Source of the DNA: Flavobacterium quisquiliarum
Lineage (GTDB): Bacteria > Bacteroidota > Bacteroidia > Flavobacteriales > Flavobacteriaceae
DNA: 64,000 nucleotides
NCBI RefSeq assembly: GCF_019308285.1
Contig: NZ_WWEM01000002.1
Location: forward strand, 37,522 to 101,521
Reading direction: 5' to 3'
Shown in pieces: positions 1-9,311 of the stretch; position 1 is the first letter of the stretch; every line of letters starts with the position of its first letter. A program made the position numbers and the translations under genes. The notes below the pieces were generated by a model that was not told the DNA's origin, ran no database searches, and saw nothing but the letters and a program-made list of their open reading frames with translations.

Positions 1-657
1 GCTGCTAAAGAATACATGAATATTTTTATCGCTTTAGGAATTGCCGGAGTTATCTACGGATCAATTGTTGCATTGAGACAAAAAGATCTTAAAAAATTAT
101 TAGCTTATTCTTCACTTGCTCACGTTGGATTAATTGCTGCAGGTTCTTACACTTTAACTCTTGATGGTTTAAGAGGTGCTGTTATGCAAATGATTGCTCA
201 CGGTTTTGTGGTAGTGGGATTATTCTTTGCTGCTGAAGTAATTTATAGAAGATTTGAAACTAGAGAAATTGAAGCAATGGGCGGTATTCGTACACAGTCT
301 CCAAAATTTACTTCAATGTTTTTAATCTTAGTTTTGGCTTCTGTTGCATTGCCAAGCACATTTAACTTTGTTGGAGAATTTACAGTATTATACAGTTTAT
401 CTCAAGTAAATATTTGGTTTGCAATTCTTGGTGGAACTACTATTATTCTAGGAGCTTACTATATGTTGAGAATGTTCCAGCATGTAATGTTAGGAGAAAC
501 AAACTCTAAAACTTTTGCAGATGTTTCTCTTAACGAAGGAATCTCATTTGTTGCCATTATCGCTGTTTTATTGTTCTTTGGATTCTATCCAAAACCAATT
601 ACAGATTTGATTACACCAAGCTTGGAAACTATTTTACAAGTTATCAATAAGAACTAA
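1..657 (+). CDS. nuoM: NADH-quinone oxidoreductase subunit M, C-terminal part
   Basis: This is the last 218 residues of the proton-pumping antiporter-like subunit M of respiratory complex I in the inner membrane; the start lies outside the window. The frame is open from base 1, so the first in-window ATG at 16 is internal. The fragment has several hydrophobic segments and the family-typical stretch LKKLLAYSSLAHVGLI near residues 29-44 of the visible part, a conserved transmembrane motif of the NuoL/M/N antiporter fold. It is followed 65 bp downstream by nuoN on the same strand, the usual end of a nuo operon. The identification as M rather than L rests on the nuoN neighbour and the general sequence. 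Confidence 0.93.
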   Translation, partial: AAKEYMNIFIALGIAGVIYGSIVALRQKDLKKLLAYSSLAHVGLIAAGSYTLTLDGLRGAVMQMIAHGFVVVGLFFAAEVIYRRFETREIEAMGGIRTQSPKFTSMFLILVLASVALPSTFNFVGEFTVLYSLSQVNIWFAILGGTTIILGAYYMLRMFQHVMLGETNSKTFADVSLNEGISFVAIIAVLLFFGFYPKPITDLITPSLETILQVINKN

Positions 658-722
658 TATTTTAAACAAAAAATAAATTAGGATTACACTTCAAATTGCA
701 ATCCTAACTCAAAAAGACAAAA

Positions 723-2114
723 ATGAATACATTAATAGCTATAACAGGATTGGGTATTTTCTGCCTATTGTTTGAAATTCTTAATTTAAGAAAGGCCATC
801 ATTCCTATTACCATTTTGGGTTTAATAGGTGTATTGGCACTTAATTTCTATGAATTTGGAACAGAACAAAGTTATTACAACAACATGGTTGCGGTGTCTA
901 AGTTCTCTACAGCCTTTTCATCATTGTTTATCGTTTTGACCATTTTCCTTGTAGCGTTAAGTCATAATTTTTACCAAAATCATCCAACAAAAATTTCAGA
1001 TTACGTTGCCATTAAAGTATTCTTATTGGCTGGGGCTGTTGCAATGGTTTCTTTTGGAAACTTAGCCATGTTCTTCTTAGGAATTGAAATCTTATCTATT
1101 GCATTATATGTTCTAGCGGCAAGTGATCGTTTAAATATTAAAAGTAACGAAGCGGGAATGAAATACTTCTTAATGGGATCTTTCGCATCTGGTATTATCC
1201 TATTCGGAATCTGTTTGATTTACGGAGCAATGGGAAGTTTTGATATAAGCGAAATTCACGAAAGTGCTTTATCTGCAGAATTACCAATCTGGTTTCCAAT
1301 TGGATTGATTTTAATGATTATTGGAATGTTATTTAAAGTTGCTGCAGTTCCTTTCCATTTCTGGGCTCCAGACGTTTACGAAGGTTCTCCTGCTTTAACT
1401 ACTGCTTTAATGAGTACATTGGCAAAAGTAGTAGCCATTGCCACTTTATTTAAGCTGATTGCTGGAATGAACGTAATTTCTTCTTTAGAAAATCAAGATC
1501 TTCTAAATACTTTTGAAGTTATTGTTGTGATTATTTCTATCGCTTCAATGTGTGTCGGTAATATTATGGCTTTAAGACAAGTAAACGTAAAACGTATGCT
1601 TGCTTTCTCTGGAATCTCGCATGCAGGTTTCATGTTAATGACATTATTAACTGTTTCTGCTTCAGCTGGTGTTTTATTATATTATACTGCAGCTTATGCT
1701 TTGTCAGGAATCGCTGCTTTCAGTGTTATTTTATACGTATGCAGAGATCAAGACAATGAAGACATTACAAACTTCCACGGATTAGGAAAAACAAATCCGT
1801 TATTGGCAGCTATCTTGACAGCTTCTTTATTGTCTATGGCCGGAATTCCAATTTTCTCTGGATTCTTTGCTAAATTGTTTTTATTCAATCAGACTATTCA
1901 AGCAGGATATATTGGTTTAGTAATTGTAGCAGTAATTAACTCTATTATCAGTGTGGGTTACTATTTCAAATTAATCATTGCGATGTATTCTAAAGAGCCG
2001 AATCAGGAAAGAACGGGAAAACCATTTCTTATTTATGCTACAGCAGTAGTATCAATTGCGTTAAACATCATTTTAGGTTTATTCCCTTCATTAGTTTTAG
2101 ATTTATTGCAATAA
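723..2114 (+). CDS. nuoN: NADH-quinone oxidoreductase subunit N
   Basis: A 463-residue polytopic membrane protein, about 14 hydrophobic segments, of the NuoN antiporter-like subunit family of complex I. It helps couple NADH:quinone electron transfer to proton translocation. Visible family marks are the helix with MLFKVAAVPFHFWAPDVYEG near residues 202-221, the most conserved NuoN segment, and the broken-helix region VNVKRMLAFSGISHAGFM near residues 288-305. The length fits the family. It lies 65 bp after nuoM and is followed by a strong hairpin terminator, so it is the last gene of the nuo operon. Confidence 0.96.
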   Translation: MNTLIAITGLGIFCLLFEILNLRKAIIPITILGLIGVLALNFYEFGTEQSYYNNMVAVSKFSTAFSSLFIVLTIFLVALSHNFYQNHPTKISDYVAIKVFLLAGAVAMVSFGNLAMFFLGIEILSIALYVLAASDRLNIKSNEAGMKYFLMGSFASGIILFGICLIYGAMGSFDISEIHESALSAELPIWFPIGLILMIIGMLFKVAAVPFHFWAPDVYEGSPALTTALMSTLAKVVAIATLFKLIAGMNVISSLENQDLLNTFEVIVVIISIASMCVGNIMALRQVNVKRMLAFSGISHAGFMLMTLLTVSASAGVLLYYTAAYALSGIAAFSVILYVCRDQDNEDITNFHGLGKTNPLLAAILTASLLSMAGIPIFSGFFAKLFLFNQTIQAGYIGLVIVAVINSIISVGYYFKLIIAMYSKEPNQERTGKPFLIYATAVVSIALNIILGLFPSLVLDLLQ

Positions 2115-2139
2115 GATAAAGGCATACAATCATATAAAG

Positions 2140-2174
2140 AAATCCATCAAACTTAATTTTGATGGATTTTTTTT
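2140..2174 (+). terminator. Rho-independent terminator of nuo operon
   Basis: The inverted repeat AATCCATCAAA / TTTTGATGGATT with a short loop is followed by a run of eight T. It begins about 25 bp after the nuoN stop codon. Confidence 0.85.
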
Positions 2175-2222
2175 ATGACAAATAAAGAAGAGAAATTCAT
2201 GTTAAAAATTCCGTTCATTCAA

Positions 2223-2251
2223 TTGCACTTCAAAAAATCTCCATATATTTG
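2223..2251 (+). promoter_or_regulatory. Bacteroidota-type promoter of BI-1 gene
   Basis: TTG at 2223-2225 and TATATTTG at 2244-2251 with an 18-bp spacer match the Bacteroidota housekeeping consensus (TTTG at -33, TAnnTTTG at -7). The start codon follows 22 bp downstream. Confidence 0.65.
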
Positions 2252-2273
2252 AGTTCAATTAAATGTATAAATT

Positions 2274-3044
2274 ATGAACTTTAATTCAAAAAATCCATTT
2301 TTAAACAGCAAGCGTTTTTCGTCTGATGCTGAACCAAGAACTGAAGTACACCAAGCTCAGATTATTGATTACAACCAAGAAATGACAGTGTCTGGAACAA
2401 TTAATAAAACAGCAATCCTGTTTCTAATCTTATGCGGTGCCTCTATGGTTACTTGGTGGATGGCATTTAATGGAATGAATCCGATGCTTCCAACTATCGG
2501 TGGAGCAATTGTTGGCTTTGTTTTGGTCTTAATTTCTTCTTTTAAACCTCAGTATTCTCCTTACCTAGCTCCAGGATATGCTTTATTTGAAGGTTTATTT
2601 ATTGGAGGAATTTCTGCCATATTCGAATTAAGATTTCCTGGAATTGTAATTAATGCGGTTGGAGCAACTTTGGTTACTTTCTTAGTTTGTCTTGGTTTAT
2701 ACAAATTCAAAATCGTTAAAGTTACAGAGCAATTTAAATCTGTGGTGGTTGCGGCTACATTAGCCATTGCAACTTATTATTTAATTTCTTGGGTGATATC
2801 AATGTTCTCAAGTTGGACACCCGTTCATTACGGAAATTCGATGATGAGTATCGGAATTAGTGTTTTTGTAATTATCATCGCCGCTCTTAATTTGTTTCTA
2901 GATTTCGATTTAATTGAAAAAGGAGCAAAAGAAAGAATGCCAAAGTTTATGGAATGGTACGGTGCAATGGGATTAATGATTACATTGGTTTGGTTGTATA
3001 TTGAATTTTTAAGACTTTTATCAAAATTATCGAGCAAGGACTAG
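2274..3044 (+). CDS. Bax inhibitor-1/YccA family membrane protein
   Basis: A 256-residue inner-membrane protein with a polar N-terminal segment of about 45 residues and then seven hydrophobic segments, the layout of the Bax inhibitor-1-like (TMBIM) superfamily. The C-terminal part with LFLDFDLIEKGAKERMPKF followed by a last helix pair carries the acidic, partly buried residues typical of these calcium-leak or stress-related channels. The bacterial function is poorly defined. It stands alone, with its own promoter upstream and a terminator downstream. Family assignment is firm; physiological role is not. Confidence 0.88.
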   Translation: MNFNSKNPFLNSKRFSSDAEPRTEVHQAQIIDYNQEMTVSGTINKTAILFLILCGASMVTWWMAFNGMNPMLPTIGGAIVGFVLVLISSFKPQYSPYLAPGYALFEGLFIGGISAIFELRFPGIVINAVGATLVTFLVCLGLYKFKIVKVTEQFKSVVVAATLAIATYYLISWVISMFSSWTPVHYGNSMMSIGISVFVIIIAALNLFLDFDLIEKGAKERMPKFMEWYGAMGLMITLVWLYIEFLRLLSKLSSKD

Positions 3045-3067
3045 TAAGTTCTTTTTAATACTATTTG

Positions 3068-3104
3068 AAGCCTTTTTGAGTAAAATCAAAAAGGCTTTTT
3101 TTAT
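3068..3104 (+). terminator. Terminator after BI-1 gene
   Basis: AAGCCTTTTTGA / TCAAAAAGGCTT forms a 12-bp stem with a short loop and is followed by a T run. Confidence 0.85.
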
Positions 3105-3192
3105 TTTCTATCATTCCCTTTCAAGCATTTTTTTTAGATATTCTCACAAGCAATCAAAACAAAAAAAGCTAATTTCCTACAAATTTGTAAAA

Positions 3193-3436
3193 TGTAATTT
3201 ATTGCATCCAAAAAAATACACTTTTATTAAAATTTTACACCTTTAGAAAAGAACTTCTCAAAAGACTTATAAAATCTGAGCCTTTTTAAATTACACCAAT
3301 ATGTAATTAATTACAATCAGTGCAATTAATTACATATTTATCATTTAAAAATAAAAATATTTTAATTATTCTCTTTTTAACATATAAAAAATTAAATAAT
3401 TAAAAATTAATATATAATTTAGTGTAATCGATTACA
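3193..3436. promoter_or_regulatory. Four copies of a 14-bp palindrome upstream of pectate lyase
   Basis: The 455-bp gap before the pectate lyase gene holds four matches to TGYAATNNATTRCA. They are TGTAATTTATTGCA at 3193-3206, TGTAATTAATTACA at 3302-3315, TGCAATTAATTACA at 3321-3334, and TGTAATCGATTACA at 3423-3436. The second and fourth are perfect palindromes; copies two and three are 19 bp apart centre to centre. The shape resembles a dimer operator, for example of a LacI- or GntR-type regulator. No such regulator gene is in the window. Apart from these and the terminator at its left end, the gap is plain AT-rich DNA. That the sites are functional operators is inference. Confidence 0.6.
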
Positions 3437-3499
3437 ATTAAGCCACTAATTATCGATAGCAAAACCACTTACTTATTAACAAATTTAAACCACGCAATT

Positions 3500-6244
3500 A
3501 TGAAAAAAAATCTACTTTTTATGACCTTCTTTTTAATTACCCTCCAAACATGGTCACAACAAATCACAGAAGCAAGCGGCTGGCTTGAATCCGTATTCGT
3601 AAAATGGCAGCCCGTAAACAACGCTCAAACCTACAATGTTTATTACACTGGGGGAGGAATCGTAGACCAAAAGATTGATAATGAACTGATCAGAAGCTAC
3701 GGAACTTATTTTAGAGCCGACATTCCAGGCCTAAAAGCCGGATCTTACACAGTAAAAATCAAACCTGTTATTTCTGGTGTTGAAGGAACTGGAACCACAA
3801 CCACTTCATTAACCGTTAAAGCTCATGACAGATCCGGATTTGCATTTTCAAACTCCAGAGTTCCTGGAGCTTATAATGCAGATGGAACTCCAAAAAGCAA
3901 TGCAGTAATCCTTTACATCACACAGCAAACCAAAAACACAATTTCACTTAATGTAACAGGAGCATCAGCTAATCCGTGTGTTGGACTTCAAACGATTCTG
4001 GACGGATATAAAAAAGGAAAAGACACAAGACCTTTAATTATTCGTATGATTGGTCAAATCACTGACTTAACTTATATGATGAATGGTGATCTGGTAATTG
4101 AAAATAATAACAATGCAGCAAGCTACATCACTCTGGAGGGAATTGGAAACGATGCTACAGCAGATGGCTGGGGAATCAGAGTCAAAAATGCTTCAAACAT
4201 AGAAATTCGAAATATTGGAATTATGAATGTGGATAGCGGTGAAGGTGATAACATTGGTTTACAGCAAGACAACGATTATGTCTGGGTACATAATTGTGAT
4301 TTCTTTTATGGAAAACCTGGTGGCGACGCAGATCAAATAAAAGGTGACGGAGCTCTAGATTGCAAAAAATCGACTTATGTAACCTTTTCATACAATCACT
4401 TTTGGGATAATGGAAAAAGCAATTTATTAGGTTTAAGCGAAGGAACTACAGAAGGTTTATATATAACTTATCACCACAACTGGTACGATCATTCCGATTC
4501 GCGCCATCCAAGAATCCGTTATTATTCTGCTCACGTTTATAATAATTATTATGATGGAAATTCTAAATATGGTGTTGGGTCAACTTTAGGTTCTTCTGTT
4601 TTTGTTGAAGCTAATTTCTTCAGAAATTGTAAATACCCTATGCTGACTTCTATGCAGGGAACAGATATTTTTTATGGTACTGGAGGAACTTTTTCAAGTG
4701 AAGATGGTGGCACAATTAAAGCATTTAACAACACTATGAGCGGACAAACTCGTTTCGTTGGATACAATGCAACCACATATCCAGTAGAATTTGATGCGTA
4801 TGTTGCAGCGACTAGAAATGAAACCATCAACAGCAGTATTAAATCAAAAAAAGGAGCTAAAACTTATAATAATTTTGATACCAATTCAAGTGTCATGTAT
4901 GCTTATACACCTGAAACGCCAGAAAATGCCAAAACTACTGTTATGCAATATGCCGGACGTGTTTCTGGAGGTGATTTTCAATGGACATTCAACAATGCTG
5001 TTGACGATACTGCCGACTGTGTAAATATTGGCTTAAGAGATGCTTTAAACTCTTATCAGACTGGTTTAGTTGCTGTACAAGGCGGAACAACTGGAAATCA
5101 AACTTTGACTTCACCTTCAAACACTAATCAAACCGTAACTAGCGGAACAGCGATTGAAACTATTGTCTTTACATGGGGAGGTGATGCTACTGATGCTACT
5201 GTAACAGGTTTACCGGCTTCAGGATTATCATTCGTAAAAAACGCTACAGCGAAAACAATTACGATTACTGGAACTCCAACTGCGAATGTAACTTATTCAA
5301 TCGCTACAACAGGTTCAGCAGGGAATCCGGCAACGGGATCAGGAACGATTACAGTTAACGCTGCAGGAACTCAGACTTTAACATCTACAAACAATAACAG
5401 CCAGACTGTTGCCAGCGGAACTGCGATAAGCTCCATTGTATTTACTTGGGGAGGAACTGCAACAGATGCTTCAGTAACTGGATTACCTGCTTCAGGCATC
5501 AGCTTTGTAAAAAACAGCTCTGCCAAAACCATTACGATTACAGGAACACCAACTGTGAATGTATCTTACACAGTAACTACTACAGGAACAGGAACTACCG
5601 CATCGGCTTCTGGAACTATAACAGTTACAACTAGTAATCCTTCTGGAGATGAAATACATAATTTTACTATATCTGGAAAAGACAGCGATTTCTACACTAT
5701 AACAGGTAACCTTTCTACAACAAAAGGAACTGTTACCTATAATGGTTTAACACTAACGCAATGTTTAAAAATCGAATCTTCCACCAACATTTCGTTTACA
5801 ACTGCCCAAGCAAGTACTTTAACTTTAGTCTTTGTAGAAGCTACTGCAACTATTAAAGTGGATAATGTAGATAAAGTAGCAACAAACGGAATTGTAACAG
5901 TATCATTAACAGCGGGAAGTCATACTATAACCAAAAAAGATACTTCAAACTTATTTTATATGAGCACGGTTTACAATACTGGGACATTAAAAATGGCACA
6001 GCCAGAATTAGCTACCGACACAAAAGTATATTTATATCCAAATCCGGTTTCAAACACTCTATACGTATCAGATCCAGTGCAGAAAGTGGAAAGTATTCTA
6101 ATTTATAATGTGAGCGGAATCCTAGTGAAAACTGTTCAAAAAGGAGCCGAAAATATCGATGTTAGTCATCTGGCATCAGGAAGTTATTTTGCTAAAATTT
6201 CAACAACCGAAGGTGCAATTAATCAAACTGTCATTAAAAAATAA
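3500..6244 (+). CDS. Secreted PL1-type pectate lyase with T9SS sorting domain
   Basis: A 914-residue secreted enzyme that should cleave polygalacturonate by calcium-dependent beta-elimination. Order: signal peptide (1-19); fibronectin-III-like module (about 20-107); pectate lyase beta-helix (about 110-480); two tandem copies of a roughly 90-residue repeat (about 534-620 and 625-708); a beta-rich module (about 710-830) that may bind carbohydrate; and a type A T9SS C-terminal sorting domain (about 836-914) starting near [13 protein letters not shown]. In the beta-helix, [20 protein letters not shown] and SRHPRIR (near 333) fit the calcium-site and arginine motifs of family PL1. The gene stands alone between terminators, with four palindromes upstream. 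The domain call is strong; exact substrate is inferred. Confidence 0.9.
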   Translation: MKKNLLFMTFFLITLQTWSQQITEASGWLESVFVKWQPVNNAQTYNVYYTGGGIVDQKIDNELIRSYGTYFRADIPGLKAGSYTVKIKPVISGVEGTGTTTTSLTVKAHDRSGFAFSNSRVPGAYNADGTPKSNAVILYITQQTKNTISLNVTGASANPCVGLQTILDGYKKGKDTRPLIIRMIGQITDLTYMMNGDLVIENNNNAASYITLEGIGNDATADGWGIRVKNASNIEIRNIGIMNVDSGEGDNIGLQQDNDYVWVHNCDFFYGKPGGDADQIKGDGALDCKKSTYVTFSYNHFWDNGKSNLLGLSEGTTEGLYITYHHNWYDHSDSRHPRIRYYSAHVYNNYYDGNSKYGVGSTLGSSVFVEANFFRNCKYPMLTSMQGTDIFYGTGGTFSSEDGGTIKAFNNTMSGQTRFVGYNATTYPVEFDAYVAATRNETINSSIKSKKGAKTYNNFDTNSSVMYAYTPETPENAKTTVMQYAGRVSGGDFQWTFNNAVDDTADCVNIGLRDALNSYQTGLVAVQGGTTGNQTLTSPSNTNQTVTSGTAIETIVFTWGGDATDATVTGLPASGLSFVKNATAKTITITGTPTANVTYSIATTGSAGNPATGSGTITVNAAGTQTLTSTNNNSQTVASGTAISSIVFTWGGTATDASVTGLPASGISFVKNSSAKTITITGTPTVNVSYTVTTTGTGTTASASGTITVTTSNPSGDEIHNFTISGKDSDFYTITGNLSTTKGTVTYNGLTLTQCLKIESSTNISFTTAQASTLTLVFVEATATIKVDNVDKVATNGIVTVSLTAGSHTITKKDTSNLFYMSTVYNTGTLKMAQPELATDTKVYLYPNPVSNTLYVSDPVQKVESILIYNVSGILVKTVQKGAENIDVSHLASGSYFAKISTTEGAINQTVIKK
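5097..5630 (+). repeat. Tandem internal repeat in pectate lyase gene (2 copies, about 270 bp)
   Basis: Bases about 5097-5360 and 5367-5630 encode two near-identical modules, each with QTLTS..., [19 protein letters not shown] and [11 protein letters not shown]. This is the putative-Ig-type linker repeat common in secreted Bacteroidota enzymes. Copy number may vary between strains. Confidence 0.8.
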
Positions 6245-6269
6245 ATATTTGAACATTTTCTAATCATAA

Positions 6270-6299
6270 AAAAGGCTTCCTGATTTGGAAGCCTTTTTA
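6270..6299. terminator. Bidirectional terminator between convergent genes
   Basis: AAAGGCTTCC / GGAAGCCTTT with loop TGATTT, A-rich on the left and T-rich on the right. It can serve both the pectate lyase on the plus strand and the convergent operon ending at 6310. Confidence 0.8.
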
Positions 6300-6309
6300 C
6301 ATTTTATTT

Positions 6310-6711
6310 CTATCTCTTACGGTTTCTAAACTCTTGCTGTTCCGTTATTTTTCCAAATTCATTCAAACATTTTTTAATTGACTCCAGATTGAAACCAACA
6401 AAAAATAACATCCCAATAAAAATTACAATCCAGCTGTAAACAATCTTTACAAAAGAAATATCTGATGTAGCTACGTAAAAAATGACTGTTGGCAGAATCG
6501 AAACTATAAATGTCAGTCCTAATGCTAGCATTAACGGGTTTACGATATAACTGTTTATACTATTCAGCCCAATTTTTCTAATAATAATTGCTAAAAAAAG
6601 CAATGCCATTATTCCAAAAACTATACCTGCAAAACTATAAATCATAAAAACATCAGGCTGATTGTTTATCTGTTTTTCGTATCCAAAAAAGGTATCAAAA
6701 TTGAATTCCAT
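6310..6711 (-). CDS. Small membrane protein of the LemA operon
   Basis: A 133-residue protein that I do not recognise as a named family. It has about three to four hydrophobic segments (around residues 22-45, 55-77 and 85-108) and a charged C-terminus ending in RNRKR. Its start overlaps the end of the LemA-family gene by 17 bp, so the two are probably translationally coupled. It is the last gene of a four-gene minus-strand membrane operon and ends just before a terminator. No function can be assigned from sequence. Confidence 0.7.
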   Translation of the reverse strand: MEFNFDTFFGYEKQINNQPDVFMIYSFAGIVFGIMALLFLAIIIRKIGLNSINSYIVNPLMLALGLTFIVSILPTVIFYVATSDISFVKIVYSWIVIFIGMLFFVGFNLESIKKCLNEFGKITEQQEFRNRKR

Positions 6712-7258
6712 CGTACTTCTTTTGTTCTGGTGTTACATCAAATAAACTCTGAGATTTATACCCCATCATTTTGGCTAAAATAAAGTTAGGAAACTCTTCA
6801 ATTCCCACATTATAAAGATTGATACTGTCATTAAAAAACTCTCTTCTATCAGCAATTTTATCTTCCATTTGGGACACTCTTTTCTGTAGTTCCAAAAAAT
6901 TACTGTTTGATGCCAATGTTGGATAATTTTCAGAAACAGCAAATAGGTTTTTCATCGTTTTTGAAAACTCATTTGCATTTTCAATTTTTTCTCCAACTGA
7001 TTTTGAGTTCAGAAAATCAGTTCTTAATTTAGTTAGATTCGTTAATAATTCCGTTTCATGTTCCATAAATTTAGAAGCCACTTTTACCAACTCTGGAACT
7101 TCCTCTGCCCTTTGCATTAGAATCACATCAATATTTCTAAAGGCTTTTTCATAATTATTTTTAAGCATAACCAGCTTATTATAAATTCTGATAAAAAAGT
7201 TAAAGAACACGAAAAGCAGAATTATTCCGACGATTAAAGCAATATTTTGAACTGTCAT
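6695..7258 (-). CDS. LemA family protein
   Basis: A 187-residue protein with one N-terminal membrane helix (about 3-24) followed by a helical domain, the LemA layout. Typical marks are RIYNKLVMLKNNYEKAFRNIDVILMQRAEEVPEL near 25-58 and EDKIADRREFFNDSINLYNV near 132-151, ending with a phenylalanine-rich segment. LemA proteins are membrane-anchored helical bundles of uncertain role, often next to membrane metallopeptidases or TPM-domain proteins. Here the partner is instead a GIDE-domain protein six bases upstream, and a small membrane protein overlaps its end. Confidence 0.9.
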   Translation of the reverse strand: MTVQNIALIVGIILLFVFFNFFIRIYNKLVMLKNNYEKAFRNIDVILMQRAEEVPELVKVASKFMEHETELLTNLTKLRTDFLNSKSVGEKIENANEFSKTMKNLFAVSENYPTLASNSNFLELQKRVSQMEDKIADRREFFNDSINLYNVGIEEFPNFILAKMMGYKSQSLFDVTPEQKKYDGIQF

Positions 7259-7264
7259 ATTTGT

Positions 7265-8308
7265 TTAGTTTAGAATGATATAAATAATTAGAAGCGAAAT
7301 AAAAAACAGAGTAATTAAAAAGGAATCTAATAAGGGTTTGTATTTGTTTCTAAATGAAATACTTCGTGGAATTGCAATCCCAAATACATTATCTGAATCT
7401 CCCTTTTTTATAATTGTTTTTCCATTATCTGAACCGGCATAGCCTATCAGAAACATGTAATCGTTATGTCTTAAATACGTTTCTGAATATCTGGTCTTAC
7501 CTCCTTGCTGATTGTCAACTCTATCGAAGAAATATTCCATTCCTTCTCCATCAACAATGACAGAACCTGTTTCATCTTTAATTTTAAATTTGCCTGTTTT
7601 AACTTCACTAAAAATAGTAGAATAAGTCGTTCTGCCATTATCATCGGGTTTGCTTTCTTTTTCAATTTTATAATAATATCCAATGCAGGGTTTATTAAAA
7701 TAGGGTGAAATAATGGGTTCAATCTCTTCGAGATCACCCTCTACTTCTACCATTCCCATTGCAATTGAATCCATTTTTGAAGTGGGAAGAATAGACTGCA
7801 GACGCATAAATTTGCTTTTACTGCTAGGAAAAAAGATATTCTTTAGAATAATAAAACCCGGAATAATTAAAAAAAGAAGTTTTAGATTTTCGGTCTCTGC
7901 CAATAAAATAAAAGTTCCAAAAATACCCGCTATAATAAAAACTCCAAGAATCTTTTGACCAAATGTTGTTTTAGGAATATTATGTTTTTTATTAAATTTT
8001 TCTCGTTCTATTTTTTCCTCTTTACCACTCTGAATTCCTGCGTAAATCATTCCAATAATCGCACAAAAGAAAAGAGAAATAAATAATAACAACACAGTAG
8101 CCAAAGGAAAAGAAGTATCTATTACATAACTAATTCCAACAATAGCTGGAGATAAAACAAAAAAAAGCCAATTAGGAAATTTCAAATTAAAAAGTCCTGA
8201 AAAGATTAAAGTCTGAAATAAGGCAATTCCTAAACTAAAAAGCATTAAAAAAATAACCTCCGCAGTATCTACTCTATTTTGAGTTAAAAATTCGAAAAAA
8301 TCATTCAT
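7265..8308 (-). CDS. GIDE-domain membrane protein
   Basis: A 347-residue membrane protein with several hydrophobic segments before residue 160, a soluble domain at about 175-310, and a C-terminal helix (about 325-345). The soluble part (MGMVEVEGDLEEIEPIISPYFNKPCIGY..., then GKFKIKDETGSVIVDGEG) fits the GIDE domain first described in a eukaryotic membrane E3 ubiquitin ligase; no RING finger is present, so ligase activity is not implied. Bacterial GIDE proteins often sit beside LemA, as here with six bases between them. A role in membrane homeostasis is inference from context. Confidence 0.75.
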   Translation of the reverse strand: MNDFFEFLTQNRVDTAEVIFLMLFSLGIALFQTLIFSGLFNLKFPNWLFFVLSPAIVGISYVIDTSFPLATVLLLFISLFFCAIIGMIYAGIQSGKEEKIEREKFNKKHNIPKTTFGQKILGVFIIAGIFGTFILLAETENLKLLFLIIPGFIILKNIFFPSSKSKFMRLQSILPTSKMDSIAMGMVEVEGDLEEIEPIISPYFNKPCIGYYYKIEKESKPDDNGRTTYSTIFSEVKTGKFKIKDETGSVIVDGEGMEYFFDRVDNQQGGKTRYSETYLRHNDYMFLIGYAGSDNGKTIIKKGDSDNVFGIAIPRSISFRNKYKPLLDSFLITLFFISLLIIYIILN

Positions 8309-8341
8309 AATAAAAGGGCAAATGGTTATGTTTTCTTAGGG

Positions 8342-9154
8342 TTAAAATACAATTTCGACTTCTTTAGACAGTAACTTTCTAATTCTATTTCTTTCTAAAT
8401 CAGAAATCGGATTTTGACTTAAATCCAGACCTATAAGCTTCTGTAATTTGTTAATTTCATTTGGAATTTCAGCGATTTCATTATCACTTAAAACCAAAAA
8501 TTTTAAATTTTTAAACTGTAAAATCTCTACTGGAAATATTTTCAATTGTTGTTTAGATAAATCCAATTCGATGACAAGTTCTGATTTTAATTTTGCTTCA
8601 TCTAAATTGTAAAAAGTCGTTTTTTCTTTTTTCTTCTCTTCTTTGTTTCTGTTTAAAAGACCAAATCCCGCTAAGATCAAAGACGCTATAAAAAAGATAC
8701 ATAAAAATGCAGGCCAAATTGGATCATCATTTTTTTCTGATGTAAAAAGACGAACGTAAATGTAATAAGCCATTCCGAGAACAAGTGTAAGAAACAGTCC
8801 AAAAAATAGTAAATAAAGACAATATTTCAGAATAGAAAAGATGACTTTTTTCACCTTGGTAGTATTTTTTACAGTAAAAAAGTATACCGTCAAGCCTAAA
8901 ATTAAAATCCAAAAAACTGCTACTCCTATTATTCCGATTTCACCTCCATTTTCGATAATGGCAAATGAGAAAAAAACAGGAAACATTAAAACGAACCCAA
9001 TTAATAGTACTGTAAAACCAACAGACAAACAACCTGCCTTTTGTTCTTTATGGGATGATCTAAGCCATAAATAAGCCAGTAAAAAAGATAACAGAATAAT
9101 ACCAATAAATGCATATCCAAAAGGAGTTAGTCCAGCTAAAAAAATCAAAGTCAT
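8342..9154 (-). CDS. Leucine-rich-repeat membrane protein
   Basis: A 270-residue protein with about five hydrophobic segments in the first 170 residues, then a short charged linker (NRNKEEKKKEKT) and a C-terminal leucine-rich-repeat block from about 190. Two to three repeats are visible, for example LKFLVLSDNEIAEIPNEINKL and LIGLDLSQNPISDL. It is the first gene of the minus-strand operon leading to the GIDE and LemA genes, 33 bp upstream of the GIDE gene. The repeats suggest protein-protein contact near the membrane, but no family function is known to me. Confidence 0.7.
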   Translation of the reverse strand: MTLIFLAGLTPFGYAFIGIILLSFLLAYLWLRSSHKEQKAGCLSVGFTVLLIGFVLMFPVFFSFAIIENGGEIGIIGVAVFWILILGLTVYFFTVKNTTKVKKVIFSILKYCLYLLFFGLFLTLVLGMAYYIYVRLFTSEKNDDPIWPAFLCIFFIASLILAGFGLLNRNKEEKKKEKTTFYNLDEAKLKSELVIELDLSKQQLKIFPVEILQFKNLKFLVLSDNEIAEIPNEINKLQKLIGLDLSQNPISDLERNRIRKLLSKEVEIVF

Positions 9155-9249
9155 TTTTAGTTTCTTATAAATTAAGCATCAAGAAATGATGCTGGGAAAA
9201 TAACGGCGAATTACAAATTAAAATAAAAATACTACAAATTTTGCCATTA

Positions 9250-9290
9250 AAAAAACCGCTTTCTTCAATTAATGAAAAAAGCGGTTTTTA
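9250..9290 (-). terminator. Terminator of aldehyde dehydrogenase gene
   Basis: Inverted repeat AAAAACCGCTTT / AAAGCGGTTTTT 22 bp downstream of the minus-strand stop codon, with a T run in minus-strand reading. Confidence 0.8.
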
Positions 9291-9311
9291 TTTATTCTCT
9301 AACTTCTTGTA

